DNA of 64,000 bases from Enoplosus armatus (GCF_043641665.1 NC_092193.1:1352501-1416500); one strand, 5' to 3'; counted from the first letter of the stretch, positions 32,473 through 45,093 are shown. The notes: generated by a model not told the origin, from the sequence alone. Made by a program: numbers and translations.

Positions 32473-35400
32473 CTGGAAAGAAAAACACATGAAGTCACTC
32501 TGATCTGTGACTGGTTTCTTAAAACAGGGGGGTCCCAACACTCTAAGGATCTGCAAATAGAAACTGTTAGCTTAGCTTCATCAAAAGGAAAGAAATCCAC
32601 CTTCCGACAACTCCACCTGTGACTCTGAGAGGTCTGAGAAGTCCTGAACTCATGTTGTGGTTGTTGGTCTGAGCTCTCCTAACTCTGTAAACCAGCGGAC
32701 TACAGACTGGATCGGATCCGTGGCTGTGATGACGTTTAATATATTCATGTAAAGTCTGTTCTACAGAGCGCTGTGCAGAGCAGTGGCCACAAGAGGTCAG
32801 CCTCGGACAACAGACGCTTTGCTGTGTTTTCCAGACAGCAGCGGCTCGTGACAGCTCACCTCTCCTGTGTTTGTTTTTATAAACTTGTTGTGTGTGTGTG
32901 TGTGTGTGTGAGAGAAGAAGCCATCTGGTCCTGAAGGCTGCTGCTCTCCGACAGGCTGAACTGAAGCACCAGTGAGAGTCAGACATTCGTTCAAGGCCTG
33001 TTGAGTCGACAGAACAGATGCTGCTGACTGGATGAGAGCACAGTTTCACTTCTCCTGACTCGGTGGGAAAGAGCCGAGCGGTTTCTGTCTACGCAACATA
33101 AAGCCAATAATCATTTCTGTTCTTAAAGACTTCCTAAATATTGAGTTTATTCTGTCAGCCAGCACGAACACAATTGAGATCACCTTAAATAATAATAATA
33201 AAAACAACAACATAGTAACATAGACGCACCTCACAGCTTTCAGTTTAGAACAGTAATCCTGTACTTGTGTTCATGCCTTGCACCGTCATTTGTAACATGC
33301 ATGTACTTCTGCACATGTATTATTGTTCTACATGTATATATACACACATACACATGTAGACGTTCTAGGTGGTATTTTTGTCAAATGTCTCCAGACACCA
33401 GAAGAGGTACGGCACAGCTGCAGTGTTCTAACAGCATCGTTTGTTTTGTTTGTCTTTAAGCAACGTTGGTCACTTCTGTGGTGACCTCGCGATTATCAGC
33501 CGTTTTGTGTGCGTTCACTCACCATGTCCACCAGGGCCACATACATGAAGAGTCCGGCTGTGAGAGCGAATATCCACGTGGAGATGTTCTCGGCGTAGTG
33601 TCCGATCAAGATACCGGTCACCATACCCAAGTAGGCCATCATGGCCGACAACACGTTATAGAGAATGGCCTGACGCACCGTCATACCGGCCTTCAGGAGC
33701 ACCGCGAAGTCACCTGGGAAACAGAGACCAGGTGTCTTTCCAGAGTCGTGTAATTTAACTTCACACACAACTGTCATCACGAGATCGAAAGAGATGACTG
33801 AGATGAACACTAGTTTAGCTGTTCCATTCTGAATACATTCATAAACAATGCCACATAAATATCAAGATCATGCTGCGATAATAATCATGCATGAGCTTTA
33901 CGTGCAGCTAACGCCTGTAGGTGAAGATGAGATCGAAGGTCTTACCTAACTCATGAGGCAGCTCGTGACAGAAAACAGCCACAGATGTACTGAGACCGCT
34001 GGACAGACCCTCAGTGAAGGCAGCTCCTGCAGAACGACGGGAAAATATTAAAACCCCCTGTCATCACTACCAATACTGTGGTAAGATAACATGCTAACAG
34101 TAGCACGTTAGCATGCCGACTGTTCGTATGTTATCTAGCGTTTCGCATGCTAGAAATGTCACAATGATTTTAGTTATATCTGCTCAAACTGACGCACATC
34201 AAGATATACATTTATATTTCTGCTGAGCTAAAGATTTCCTTAATAGTACGTGTCTGAAAAAAAGACCAAGAATTATATGAGCTGCAAACAGAAACTCTAT
34301 CTAAATAAATGAATGAAAACCTTCAATCTTAAACGTCAGCAGCGAGGCAGCTCATATCCTGGATTAAAGTGTTGTCACACGGCATGTGTGTCTGGGGGCC
34401 GTCTAATGTCTGGTGTTTGAGACTATACGCTCGTGTACTCTGTGTGTGCTGTGGGATGATGATACTTCAGGTGATGAAACTTAGGTTATGGTACTTCCCC
34501 TCTTTGTTGGAACAGGTATTTGGTAGACGTAACAATATATATCACATGTTTCATGTCTGACATGTATGACTTGAGAACAGAACTTAAAGTTTCATCACAT
34601 CACCAACGATAGAGGTTGTTGTGACTGTAGTTTAACCCTTATGACAACTGATGACTTATATAAAAACAGCTTCACTTGTCATTGGCTGTGCGTTGTTGTA
34701 TCTAAATTTAAAAAAAAGTGTTTCTGTTGCCCAGTCCAAGTTAGCATATTAGCATGCTAACCTCTGAGATAGAGCAGACACCTACTCACCGATAGCCAGG
34801 CCGTCGCTGAAGTTGTGCAGTCCGTCTCCCATGATGACCATCCAGGCGAGCGCGGCCACCCCGGCCTGCTGGAAGTGCTGCTCTGAGTAGGAGTGTGAGT
34901 GGCTGTGAGGGTGGTGGTTCTGGGAGTGGTGGTGGTGCAGGATGTGGTGGTAGTCGTGGTGGTGGTGGTGCATGCTGTCGGCCTGGCCCACCGTGTCGTG
35001 GAAGTGGGAGTGACATTTGTTCTCGCAGTCCTCGGCGGTGTAGGCGGCAGCCCCCGACGCTCCGCCGTAACTCTGCGGCGAGACGACGGACACCTGCGGC
35101 GCCAGCATCACCTGCTCCTCCTCCGCCACGCTGCCGCCGTGCAGGCCGCTGGAGTGGTCGCCAAACATACCGGCACCATTAGTCTCCACATCTGGAGAAA
35201 GTCAATGACACAGACATCACCACTGGTTGAAAATGAAAGGCAGAATGGGTCGGACACCTACTGACAGCAGAGCAGCACATTTCTTCTTACCGCTGACATC
35301 TGCAGGAGATTTGTGTTTGTTATTAATGATATTACAGAAACACATACGCACGGCTGTAATGTTCAATACCAAACTGTGGGGAGAAAAAATGTGACACAAC

Positions 35401-38400
35401 TTTGCTATTCTTCCCTACTGGAGAGTATAATAACGTATATTAAGGGTAGGGGAAATAAATCAACACAGCATCGTATCGTGATATTCAGCATGGAAATATT
35501 GTATCGATACATGGACGCCAAGTTCAATCGATCTAATAAATAATTAATATTGCAAATACAAAGTTGCTGAAGGGGCTGCATAACGTTTTTGTACAAGTTG
35601 CATTGTTCAAAGGAAGTAAGAGTGCAGCAGTCGGACTGTGGAGACGTTTGTCAGCTGCAACATTTCTGTCGGCTTGACTATTTCTTCTGCTGCAATAAAA
35701 ATGTTAACATGAGCAAACAGATGTTGACAAAGTTTGAGACATTGTTTCTAGACGACCTCAAACATACATTTGACGTGTCTTGTTTCTTGACCGACACAGA
35801 TTTCTGCAATAAGCCGACATGGACAGGTACATAGCTATTATTGCCTCTGGCAGTAATGCTTTGATACTACTTTGTTATTCTTAGATCTTTACCACTAGTG
35901 GGGAAGAAATGTAAAGTCTGTCCAGAGGGATGGCCCTGTTGTTACCTAAAGAAAAAGGGGGGCAAGTTTTGGTCATCTCAGACTTCTTCGTGTATTTAGT
36001 CTCTCGAGCTGAACATGTTTGACAGGGTTTTCTGGGACACGTTCTCCCCTCAGACAGAAAGTGAAAATACCCCCCCGTGTTTGTGCCGCGTTGCCTCTTA
36101 CCTTCAGTCGGCTTCAGGTCGTTCTCTTCCAGAGCAGGCTGCTTCTCTGGATCTGCTTTGTCGTTCTGGTCCCACTTCTTCTGGATCTGTTTGGACGGCG
36201 GGAACACCTCGTTTTTATTTTCACACAGTGTGAACAACACGAAACATTAGGCCTCATGTTTCTGATGATTACAAGGGGGAACTGCTTAGACCTTTGCTAA
36301 CAGCTGGAGGCAAATACTGGCCAATTAACTAATAAATGGTATAAAATAGACATTTATTTTAATAATATCGCAGAAATCCACTGACCACTGGTAAATGTTG
36401 AAAATAATTTAGATTTCAAATTGTTTGACAGGCTTTAAATGTCCAAAACAACTGTAGAAGTAGCTGTACTGTTTGTTACACTAGGAGAAATGTTAATTAT
36501 AAGGACAAATTTACCAGTATGACCAGTATGGTGATGTTCGGTTTTGTGTTAACAGGATCTTTTGTGGTCTCAAGTGTTTGAAGTTTTGCATACTTCCTGT
36601 TTACAATAATCCTTTTTAGACTGTAGACAGTTTAAGTTCTTGTATGACTGCTGAACTTTTGAGAACTGGCTTCGTTTGTTCCTTAAAGAAACAGTTTGGT
36701 AGAAAAATACAGTAAGAATATAAGTAAGGTATCATTTTGGTGTTGGTACTGAAACTCAAGTATCTGCACTAATACATAATTTTTAGAAGAGTTACTGCAG
36801 TTTCACAGGTATGTTGGCCCATCAGAATGAGCGCTGGAAGCATGTGTAATACTTCACCTCTGTTTAATGACCAAACATAGAAAGAAACTGATCGAACTCT
36901 GACCTTTTGTTTCTTGTCCTTGTACATCTTTCCCAGCGTCAGGAAGTGTTCGATTAGAAACATGACGTAGACTCCGCCCAGAGTGGTCAGGCCCTTCCAC
37001 ACAGCGTCCAGGTTTTCCTCTCCCTCATCGTGGAGGTGATGTCCCTCGTCCGACATATTCATCCCAGAATCCTCGTGGTGGTGATGGTGGCCGCCCTGAG
37101 ACTGAAGCATCCACAGATGTAAACACACAGAGAAGTTTAAACGGAGTCTCAGCCAAACATAAGCTGCTCTTTGAAGCCCATCCTTTGGTCTCCAGTTTGG
37201 TCAGACTCTCAGGTGAGTCAAACCCTTTAGCAGTGAGCCTCAAAATCTGGTTACATGAACACCTTTTCTGAATGTGGACAAAGAAACCTAAACGAGGTGG
37301 TCTGAGATCAGTACAGAGTGAACGTGAAGTGGACGTCTGGACAGATTTGTTTTCTTGTTTACTTATCTAACTTTAAAATATGAAAACTTTCGCTGCATTT
37401 GTTAAATGACAAGCGGCTACCAAAAAAAATTAGTATGGAAAATTGAGTTTGGTGTCCCCACAGTAACTCAGGCAGGGCTGGAAATGAATTGATAATGAAA
37501 ATAATCATTAATCAGCCCACTATCTTCTTGATTAATTCGTGGATAATAGTGAAAAAAGTGTTCCTGATACACATAGCTCTGATAACGTGAGGAGCACTCT
37601 GAAAGGTCAAGAACGAGTGGACGTCCGGCGCCGCGCTGACTCACGTGGGGGATGAGATGAAGGAAGGCGTCGCCGCTCAGCGTGCCGACAGCCAGCGCCA
37701 CCAGGAAGCTGAGGAGGAACTTGAAGAAAACTCTGTTCATGAGCGGGATGAGGACGACGCCGAGCAGCGAGAGCAGGCTGATGATCGTGATGGAGATGAA
37801 CCCGCCGACCCACGCTGCAGCACACAAATCAAACACTTCAGAAATATAACTATTCATTATCATTAAAAACCTCTACAGACGTAAATATTAGGTGAGGTCG
37901 GCACATTTTTACCCAAAGATTACAGTTAAGATAAGTCTGATCACAGATTTAGTCATTTATCATCTCACCTATTGTGATGCTTTTGCCGCTCTCTCCACCA
38001 GAGCGCTCGCTGTGGTCGTGGTCCGAGTCGTTGTGGTCACCATGGTGACCGTGACCATGTTTATGGTCTAGAAATGAAAAAGAGATTTAACACATCAAAC
38101 TACAAAACTGCTATGAAAATGAACTTAATAATCCTCCCTGCTGACACCACTGTAAACGGGTAAATCTGGATTGTCAAAGTGCACTCAAACACTCAGGTGT
38201 GTCAGCCTGTGAGTCAGCAAACACACATGTGATGTTTCATCCATGTCTGGCCAGACTCATGTAATACATGTCGTGAATATATGGAAGAAAAATAATGTAT
38301 TCATTAAAAAAAGAAGGTATAAAGTGTATTTTTTGGCTAAATGGACGTTTTCACCACATTGATGATGACTCCAGTGAATATACATCGTTGAACCGATGAA

Positions 38401-39681
38401 GGATGATCGTAGATGTATTAACAAGTACACTTGTACTTGATTACTGTGTAAAGATGGATTCTTATAGAGTGCAGGTGAAACTCACTCACAGCACCGCGGT
38501 TAGCTCGGCGCGCTCCAACACGTTTGCAGTCACGTGATTCTGATGACGTTTGAAGTTCAGAATGAGGCAGGAAGTGAAAGGCAGACTGGACGAGACGGAG
38601 GAAAGCCCGGGCCGTGCTAGTTATTGTTTACTCATTGTGTCGTCACAGTCAACACGTGTGTGACATCTGGACTCGCCCAATTCATTCTTAAATTATGGCT
38701 GAAGAGGCCACAATGAGCTTTGAGTCAAAAGCGTCACCTATTCAGTGTCCGACCAGCTGTGAAATATGGTCACAATCTGTTCTGCTCCCGAGAACATGAC
38801 GGTGCTGAATAACGGACGGACAGTCAGAGCTGAAACAGAGGCCAGCTGGTCTCATCATGCTTTGGTTCGTCAGTCCTGTAGACATTGTGTCGTACGTTCA
38901 CTAAATTATGAATTTCAATCACATTACATGTTAATCTGCTTTCTGACTGAACAAAGTTACAAAGAACTGAGAGGGGCTCTGTGGGGGCTGTGTTGTTCCA
39001 GGCGCAGGTGAAACAAAAAGTCCAGTTTTCCCCATCAATGGACTCCTACCTCTCTCCGCGGGTTCTGCAGCGCCTCCGTGCAGGATGCACGCTCCGCCAT
39101 CAATCTGGTTGAGGAGGGCGGGGCAGAGGAAGCTGAAGTCAGCGAGGGTCACACCCACCTCCTGAGACATCCCATGTGAGGACAGGACGCTGGAGGCGTT
39201 CAGACACTGGAGACAAAACACAAAATCTCAACAACTGCACTCATTCAAGATACAAATGATACACACATGAAAACTCTGCAAACTTGGGTTGATTTATTTT
39301 TTATTTTATTTAGACTTTGTATTCACTTTCCTCTCATTTACAACGCGACTGCAGGAGTGAAACAAGCTTCAGTATCATTCAACCCAGTCCTAACAAACTA
39401 CATGCTAGTTGTTACTTACTCGGTGTTGTACAGGAGTACTGAAAACTAGTGAAAGTTGGCATTGACTGCTAGATTCTTATTTACTTATTCTGGTCATAAA
39501 CTGGGATCTAATGGCAGTGAAACTCAGATAGTGTTTTAGAACATTTTCACACACCGTGTGGCTGTAAATGAGAAGACAATGTCGTACCTCTGCACCGGGC
39601 ACGCTTCGGTTGTGGGGAAGATCCTGGTTTATGTGGTCATGGTCATGGTCATGGTTGTGGTCATGGTCGTGGTTGTGGTCA

Positions 39682-39722
<41 letters not shown>

Positions 39723-40778
39723 ATGGTCGTGGTCATGGTTGTGGTCATGGTCATGGTCGTGGTCATGGTCGTGGTCATGGACTGCAGCTATCTGTATCTG
39801 GCTTTCAGTGACCACTCTGGCAGAGGCCCTGGTGGTTTCCTCCCCTGCAGGACTGGATTGTTCTGGGCTGCTGTCTTGTCTCTTATGAGCCTCATCTGGT
39901 TTCACCACCAGCTGTGCGCTGTACACCGCTGTGGGGCCGACCTCTTGAGCCGCCACAGACTTCTTGTCGTGCAGGTTGTGAAGGATGTCCTGATCTTTTG
40001 AGACTTCAGGCATCTTTGGAAACTTCCTGGGCTGTGAAGGTTCGTCGTGGACGTGTTTCTGGTGATGCGAGTTGTTGTCGTCGTGCAGATGGTGGTCGTC
40101 TTCGTGGTGGTGGTGATGATGGTGGTGATCATCATGGTGGCCTGGCTGCTCGTGATGTTGCACCATAACGGTCCTGGTGCGATCCAACCCCACGTTCTGT
40201 AAGAGGCGCTTTAAACCGGCCAGGGAGATGGTTCCGTTTTCTCCATATCTGTTAAATTTAATAAAACGATTCATTCTCACCACATCTGCAGAATTCAACA
40301 AACCCACTGCAGTATGATTATTTGTTAATATTGTGAAGCTTTGTTGGATTTAAAGCTACAACCCACAATTATCTTCATTATATTTCTTTCCAATTTCCAA
40401 CTGTTAAATTGTAAATTGTAAAGTGACAAAACCTAATAAACATTAGGGAGCAAAGCTTCAAGTGATGCCTTCAAATGGCTGATTTAGTGCGATTTCATTT
40501 TTCAGTTCTTTGTATCTGTGGCGCCGCTGCAGCCGAGAAATGTCGCTTTATAAAAAAAAATTGACAGAAGCTCACCTGTTGAACAGAGCCTCCAGGTGTT
40601 GTCTCTGGCTCTGCTCGGCTCTCTGTGCGTCGACCACAGCTGACAGTAAACGCACCGCGCTGTTTGTCTCTGTGGTGGACGGGCTGCAGTCTGAACCGGC
40701 CGACCCGTCGCCGCCGGACAAACTCACGGCGAGGAGAAACATCACAGCCAAGACGGCCCGACTCCTCTCCTCGTCCAT
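32320..40778 (-). CDS. slc39a6: Zinc transporter ZIP6 (LIV-1)
   Basis: ZIP6 imports zinc across the plasma membrane; in vertebrates it can pair with ZIP10. Eleven coding exons (listed separately) join in phase to 2400 nt, 799 aa, close to the 755 aa of human ZIP6. Order: signal peptide (about 1-26), the FNRYGENG word, a His/Asp-rich ectodomain, the LIV-1-family CPALL motif (316-320), the transmembrane core starting with AWVGGF at 374, a His-rich cytoplasmic loop in exon 9, metal-site motifs HNFSDG (650-655) and HELPHE (679-684), and the C-terminal helices. The [21 protein letters not shown] and [15 protein letters not shown] stretches favour ZIP6 over ZIP10. All catalytic residues I can check are present. 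The start is the ATG at 40778, followed by a hydrophobic signal sequence. Upstream 5' exon(s) are not fixed. Confidence 0.97.
32888..32911. repeat. (TG)n microsatellite
   Basis: About 12 TG dinucleotides in the last slc39a6 intron. Confidence 0.9.
33523..33713 (-). CDS. slc39a6: slc39a6 coding exon 10
   Basis: Residues 686-749: [13 protein letters not shown], two transmembrane helices with GHYAEN between them, ending at ALVDM. Acceptor TTTCCCAG, donor GTGAGT. Confidence 0.97.
33946..34026 (-). CDS. slc39a6: slc39a6 coding exon 9: HELPHE motif
   Basis: Residues 659-685 plus one base, ending in [10 protein letters not shown], the LIV-1 metal-binding motif HExPHE (679-684). Acceptor CTGCAG, donor GTAAGA. 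The exon is short; its product is diagnostic. Confidence 0.97.
   Translation of the reverse strand, partial: ELPSLRVCPAVSVHLWLFSVTSCLMS
34790..35191 (-). CDS. slc39a6: slc39a6 coding exon 8: His-rich loop and metal-site helix
   Basis: Residues 525-658 plus one base. Contains [11 protein letters not shown], a dense His cluster and the [15 protein letters not shown] helix with metal-site residues H650, N651 and D654. Acceptor TTTCTCCAG, donor GTGAGT. Confidence 0.97.
36102..36186 (-). CDS. slc39a6: slc39a6 coding exon 7: cytoplasmic loop
   Basis: Residues 497-524 plus one base, a charged Lys/Asp/Glu-rich segment. Acceptor CCAAACAG, donor GTAAGA. The low-complexity charged content fits the variable loop. 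Confidence 0.88.
36904..37101 (-). CDS. slc39a6: slc39a6 coding exon 6: WKGL helix
   Basis: Residues 431-496: a short His run, an acidic segment, then [10 protein letters not shown] and the following transmembrane helix, ending KDKKQK. Acceptor CTTCAG, donor GTCAGA. Confidence 0.96.
37645..37814 (-). CDS. slc39a6: slc39a6 coding exon 5: first transmembrane helices
   Basis: Residues 374-430: AWVGGF helix, the LIPLMNRVF link and the [17 protein letters not shown] helix, ending at LIPH. Acceptor GCTGCAG, donor GTGAGT. Confidence 0.97.
37969..38067 (-). CDS. slc39a6: slc39a6 coding exon 4: His/Asp linker before helix 1
   Basis: Residues 341-373 plus one base, a His/Gly/Asp-rich stretch ([13 protein letters not shown]) that runs into ESGKSITI. 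Acceptor CATTTCTAG, donor GTGAGA. Too short and composition-biased to stand out alone; supported by splice sites and phase on both sides. Confidence 0.88.
   Translation of the reverse strand, partial: TINMVTVTMVTTTTRTTTTASALVERAAKASQ
39050..39206 (-). CDS. slc39a6: slc39a6 coding exon 3: CPALL motif
   Basis: Residues 289-340 plus one base. Contains CLNASSVL, the [10 protein letters not shown] motif and a nearby Cys, the conserved membrane-proximal ectodomain of the LIV-1 subfamily. Acceptor TCTCCAG, donor GTAGGA. Confidence 0.95.
39588..40248 (-). CDS. slc39a6: slc39a6 coding exon 2: His/Asp-rich ectodomain
   Basis: Residues 68-288. Starts within FNR|YGENG, then a His-rich run, a Glu/Ser/Thr-rich linker and a long (His-Asp)n tract (39631-39783). 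Acceptor TTTAACAG, donor GTACGA. Confidence 0.95.
39631..39783 (-). repeat. slc39a6: Coding (CATGAC/CACGAC)n repeat, His-Asp tract
   Basis: Hexanucleotide repeat, about 25 units, encoding alternating His-Asp with occasional Asn. The repeat length is probably polymorphic. On the opposite strand it creates long spurious Val/Met- and Trp/Ser-rich frames. Confidence 0.95.
40576..40778 (-). CDS. slc39a6: slc39a6 coding exon 1: signal peptide
   Basis: Residues 1-67 plus two bases. The acceptor CCCGGCAG lies just upstream of the ATG (exon starts at 40783), and the donor is GTGAGC. A hydrophobic leader ([12 protein letters not shown]) precedes a Ser/Thr-rich segment. Confidence 0.93.
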
Positions 40779-40783
40779 CGTCT

Positions 40784-42340
40784 CTGCCGGGAAAACAAGG
40801 ACGTTCAGAAACAGCAACAAGTAGCTGATCAGTCAAGTAGTGACCTAACTAGAATATCCATTTCACTATTTTGAAACCCAATGACAACTTGTTTTGTGAT
40901 ATTTTGCACTGAACTCTTCAGACATAATTTATAATTTATAAAAACACAAAGACACAAGAACATTACTTACTACTTTAGCTCTTAGTTTCAGGGTTTGTTT
41001 GACTGTTGAAGAGTGGCTGAAGAAGTATTCAGACACAGTAAAATTACATTCAGACTAAAAGTCTGGCATTCAAAACGTAGTACATTCCTATATACATAAC
41101 TAAGTACTCACTATGTCAGCGTATTACATGAGTGAATTATCATTACTTCTGTGTTACTTATTGTGAGCAGTATCTTAATATAGCTTGGCGCAATGGTGCT
41201 AATTCTGCACATTTTATATACTGTTGAGAGGGTTCATTTACTTTATAACAATAAATCATATTCTATATGCTGTTTATAGCTTTTTAAAATCTTTATCTGC
41301 AAAGTAACAACTGACTATAGCTGTCGGATGAAAGTAGTGGAATTAAAAGTACAACTCTAGAGTAAGTACAGTACTTGCTTTCCACCACTGCTGTTGAATC
41401 ACCTCAAGTTACTTTTAAGGAATTAACGTTATGACACAACAGAAACTATGATTACAGAGCATGTGTCAGTTGGGCTGAATGACGGAAGACCTTTTAAGGG
41501 ATTATGGTTAATTCCGGATAGAGATTACAACAAAACACCACTTTAGATCCACTTAGATCACACATTGCTGATAACACTGTCTGCCAGCTAAGCCAATTTA
41601 TAACCCGCAGTGGTATTTTAAGAAGATACATGGAAACTTGCTTGATTTGTTGGTGTAAACCGAATTTAGGAGCAGCTTCTAACTAATTGGATTACAAATA
41701 GATACGTTGATATGAGACGATATTCGTCCGTTGACAAGAAAATATATTAAATGTATACGATTTCTGAATGGGGTCTGGCGTACGGCTCATACAAGGGAAG
41801 CCCGGTTTGCGGATGTCAGTTTAGAACGTTAGATAGCTAGCTTAACAAAACAAACAGCTCATCTTTAGCAGTAACAATTAATGTAAATGTATGATGTTTA
41901 ATATTCAGGAATAACTGATGGTGTTACTAACACGGTCGAAGCTTCCTCACCCCTTCTGTTTGTAACAGTGAATTAGCTGGGTTAGCCACCCTGCTAGCCG
42001 CGGATATTTCGTTAAATTTCTCGGAGGATGCTGACAGATGGCATCTGCCAGGTGGCCGCGGCCCTGTCTCCGGCCTCGTGCTGCTGCCGAGGCTCGGCCT
42101 CACTTTACAATAATAACATCAAGCCATAAAACTATAAAATCCTTCTCCCGCGGTAAAACCAGCCACGCGTGTCTGACTTTGACCAGAAACACACTCACAC
42201 ACGGAGGTAAACAGTAACACGTTGGGTTTATGCGCTCTGCACCAGCCCGGTGCCGTGTGCACAAAGACGGCAAACCCGGAAACTGAACGCTGCCGCCGCC
42301 GCCGCCGTGCGGAGCGGACATGCTTCATCTCCAGTCGGCC
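40784..42340 (-). other. slc39a6: slc39a6 5' intron and GC-rich promoter region
   Basis: Contains a copy of the AAGTAC-type repeat (about 41010-41395) and, at about 41990-42340, a CpG-rich stretch typical of a housekeeping promoter. The non-coding first exon should lie there. Possible minus-strand donors are GTGAGG near 41950 and GTAAGT near 42386; I cannot choose. Confidence 0.55.
41010..41395 (-). repeat. AAGTAC-type teleost interspersed repeat, copy 1
   Basis: Words such as CTGCAAAGTAAC, TGTCGGATGAAAGTAGTGG, GTACAGTACTT and TTTCCACCACTG in the family's order. I recall this repeat as widespread in percomorph genomes and probably a non-autonomous DNA transposon. Confidence 0.7.
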
Positions 42341-42509
42341 ACAAATCAGACCAGAATATACCTTTGAAAGTGTGGAAAAACTTACAGGGAACGTAAGTGC
42401 TGTGTTTTACCCTCTCCGGTTGATGTGTGAACGCTTCACGGTGCCGCTCGGTCCACGGCAGTTCGGTAATGAAGGCTATGGATGTGGTTGCGCTGCCTTC
42501 AGGGGCTGA

Positions 42510-43810
42510 CGGAAATCTGACTCTCCCTCCAAAAACTGGAGAAGGAGGGAAAATGCAGAGACGAGCAACCCCTAGGGGGCCCTAAGCACAATTTGCATAT
42601 GAAAAAGCTGCGTACCCCTTTAGATATTTTTCACTGAAAAAAGGAATGAGTTTAAATTATGTGTGTGGAGAAGTTTACAATATATATGCATAATGTATGA
42701 AATTAGATTAAATAAATGCCATGGACTGTATATATGATACGAAAATATAAAATACACAAATGTATACAAAACATAAAGCCATTTTTAAAAGAAGATCATC
42801 TTAGAATATGACTGTTCGAGTGGGTATTTTCATCAGTGATTTAGGGGGTGAAAAGCAGTAGGCGATTTACACAAACCCTGATCTTTTCCTAAACCTAACC
42901 AAGTAGTTCTGGTGCCTAAACATAACCAAACTGCAGCCGTTTCACAACATTAACCACATGTTGCAGTTTTTACTATAGATGTTTGGTGTAACCTGGCAGT
43001 GGAGCAGGTAATGTGACCGCAACGTGCTCAGCTGCTATAATTCAAGGTAAAGTTTAGTCTCAAACACCTGCACAGGCCACCATCCCCTTTCACAACTTTC
43101 ACAAATCGACCACTGATGAGATGATTTCCTAGGATTTGTTTACATACAGTATTCAGTGATAAGTTCAGGTTGGGAGAAGCTCCAGGGTGCTAAATTCCTG
43201 CAGTGGAAAAAACCACCAAGCAACAATGTGGAAACCGCTCCAAACACAGTGGCAACCACTTGGCAACCACCAGTAAGAGTAACAGTTTGTGACTGTTAAA
43301 GGCTTAAAATGAATTGAAATAAAGGGATTAGTATTTCTTCACCAGAATGATGCTCCTAGTAGTGTTGAGAAGACTTTGAAACAGCTTTAAGACCATCACA
43401 GACCATCATCTGCCATACAATTGGCAGAATATAGAATTAAACAAATATAGAAAATTAGCTAGTCCAACATGTGGCAGGGTTAAAATTTATGACCTCAGTA
43501 ATTCTGAAATCCTGACTCCAACAACATATTAACCATTGATAGCTTGATTGCTATGTTTATTCCTGCTGTGCTGTAAATTGCACAGGCTACATGTAATGCA
43601 GAACAACAACCAGAGAAACTCTGAGGAAGTATTTTCCAAAGAGCACCTGAAGGCAACACAGGAGGCCTTGAAGCAGATGCTGTGAAGGAGGATAGCGCTG
43701 CACAGCATGTGACTGGGCTTTGGTAGCATGTGACAGCACTGCCAGTGTCCAGGTCTGTGAGAAAGAAGTGGGGATGGGGATTAGTTAGGAAAGATCTGGA
43801 AACTCTTAAC
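42510..43810. other. Intergenic, no gene seen
   Basis: AT-rich DNA with a small remnant of GCAACCACC-type repeat near 43200-43270. No coding exon supported. Confidence 0.55.
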
Positions 43811-43814
43811 AGTA

Positions 43815-43990
43815 GTTTTGTTGCGTAGAGGTACTTGTACTTTACTTGAGTCTTTCCTTTTCGTGCCACATTCTACTTCTACTCCACTGCATTTATCTGA
43901 CGGCTTTAGTCACTAGTTACTTTACTAATCAATGTTTGCAAGCATATAAAGAGCTTATACAATTAATTAATTAAATGAACAATATAAACA
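43815..43990 (+). repeat. AAGTAC-type interspersed repeat, copy 2
   Basis: Contains AGGTACTTGTACTTTACTTG, CTTCTACTCCACTGCATTTA and TCTGACGGCTTTAGTCAC. Confidence 0.75.
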
Positions 43991-44757
43991 TGCGAAAGAT
44001 TTTCTGAATACATTTGGGACAAGACATGTTTTTGTAAGTGTGATTTCTATATACATGCCTACTTTTAAAGAGTGACACCGCTTTAACTCCCATTCTTCTG
44101 TCCAAGTTTTCCTTCCTGTGTGAAGTGATCTGGTTCAGTATATCGTGTACTGCACTGAGATAACAGTAAATGTACTGGGACAACTGTATCAGGTGGTAAA
44201 AGCCCCAGACACAATGAGATAAAACCCCACAGAGCTGGAAACTGAGCCCACATGGATCCTCACCCAGATCTGTAATCAAACCCACCTACAAAACAAATAG
44301 TGGTTAAGTTATTCTGCCAACATGTTATGTTTATGTTTTCTTTTGTATTCAAAAACCTGTATTAAGTTCAGCCACCTTCCAACAGAAGTTACCCACTTAT
44401 GTTTTACGATATATTAAATGTAAATTAGAGGTTACAGGTTGTTTGCAGGGACATGAGACAAATATTTAGTGATATAAGTGATTCGTTCTTGGTTGTTGTT
44501 TTGTGGGTTGTTCCCACTGCATTTTGTTTACCACTGCATCACCACTGGACTCAGCTAATATTTACCAGGATTTGTGTTAATGTCCAACCCGGGCTGGGTC
44601 ACATATTGAGACTAACAAGGCTTCAAGGCCAAACACACACAAGATTAAAGCAGAGTTCTGTGGGAAACTCTGAGACTCTGAAACTGAGAGGATCAGTCTG
44701 CTGTTATTCTACTTTTTTTCTAACAATCAACAAATCTCATGTGCAGATCCAAACTAA

Positions 44758-45038
44758 CAACCTGTCAGTCTGTCTCTCAACACTGTCTCACTTCCTGTCT
44801 GTGGCTCTCAGCCCATTGGTTCCTACTGAAGACGTCAATCACAAATATATAGTTTCATGTTTCAAAAAGCTCAGTCATTTCCTCCAACAGCTGCTCACTG
44901 TAGTTTTTATCAAACTAACAGCAGGAGATAATGCATTTGTTGGGGACTATTTTCAGTGGCGGATGAATCCACATGTGGAGCTCTAGTGAGTGTTTGGGGC
45001 AGCAGGACGGTGTGTGTGTGGGAGTCAAGATAAACTGC
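44758..45038 (+). repeat. Interspersed repeat, copy B (inverse of copy at 6.2 kb)
   Basis: Reverse complement of 6232-6462 plus an internal block missing there. The long open frame over 44453-44986 is carried largely by this repeat and is not a gene. Confidence 0.8.
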
Positions 45039-45093
45039 AGTGTGTGTGTTCATGGTGATGAAGGAAACAACAGTGTGGCTCATTAATGTGTTT

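Noticed and set aside
39558..40001. Plus-strand Val/Met-rich and Trp/Ser-rich frames
   Set aside because: Antisense shadows of the slc39a6 His-Asp repeat exon.
44453..44986. 177-codon plus-strand open frame
   Set aside because: Its second half is an interspersed repeat also present inverted at 6.2 kb, and the first half has no recognisable domain.
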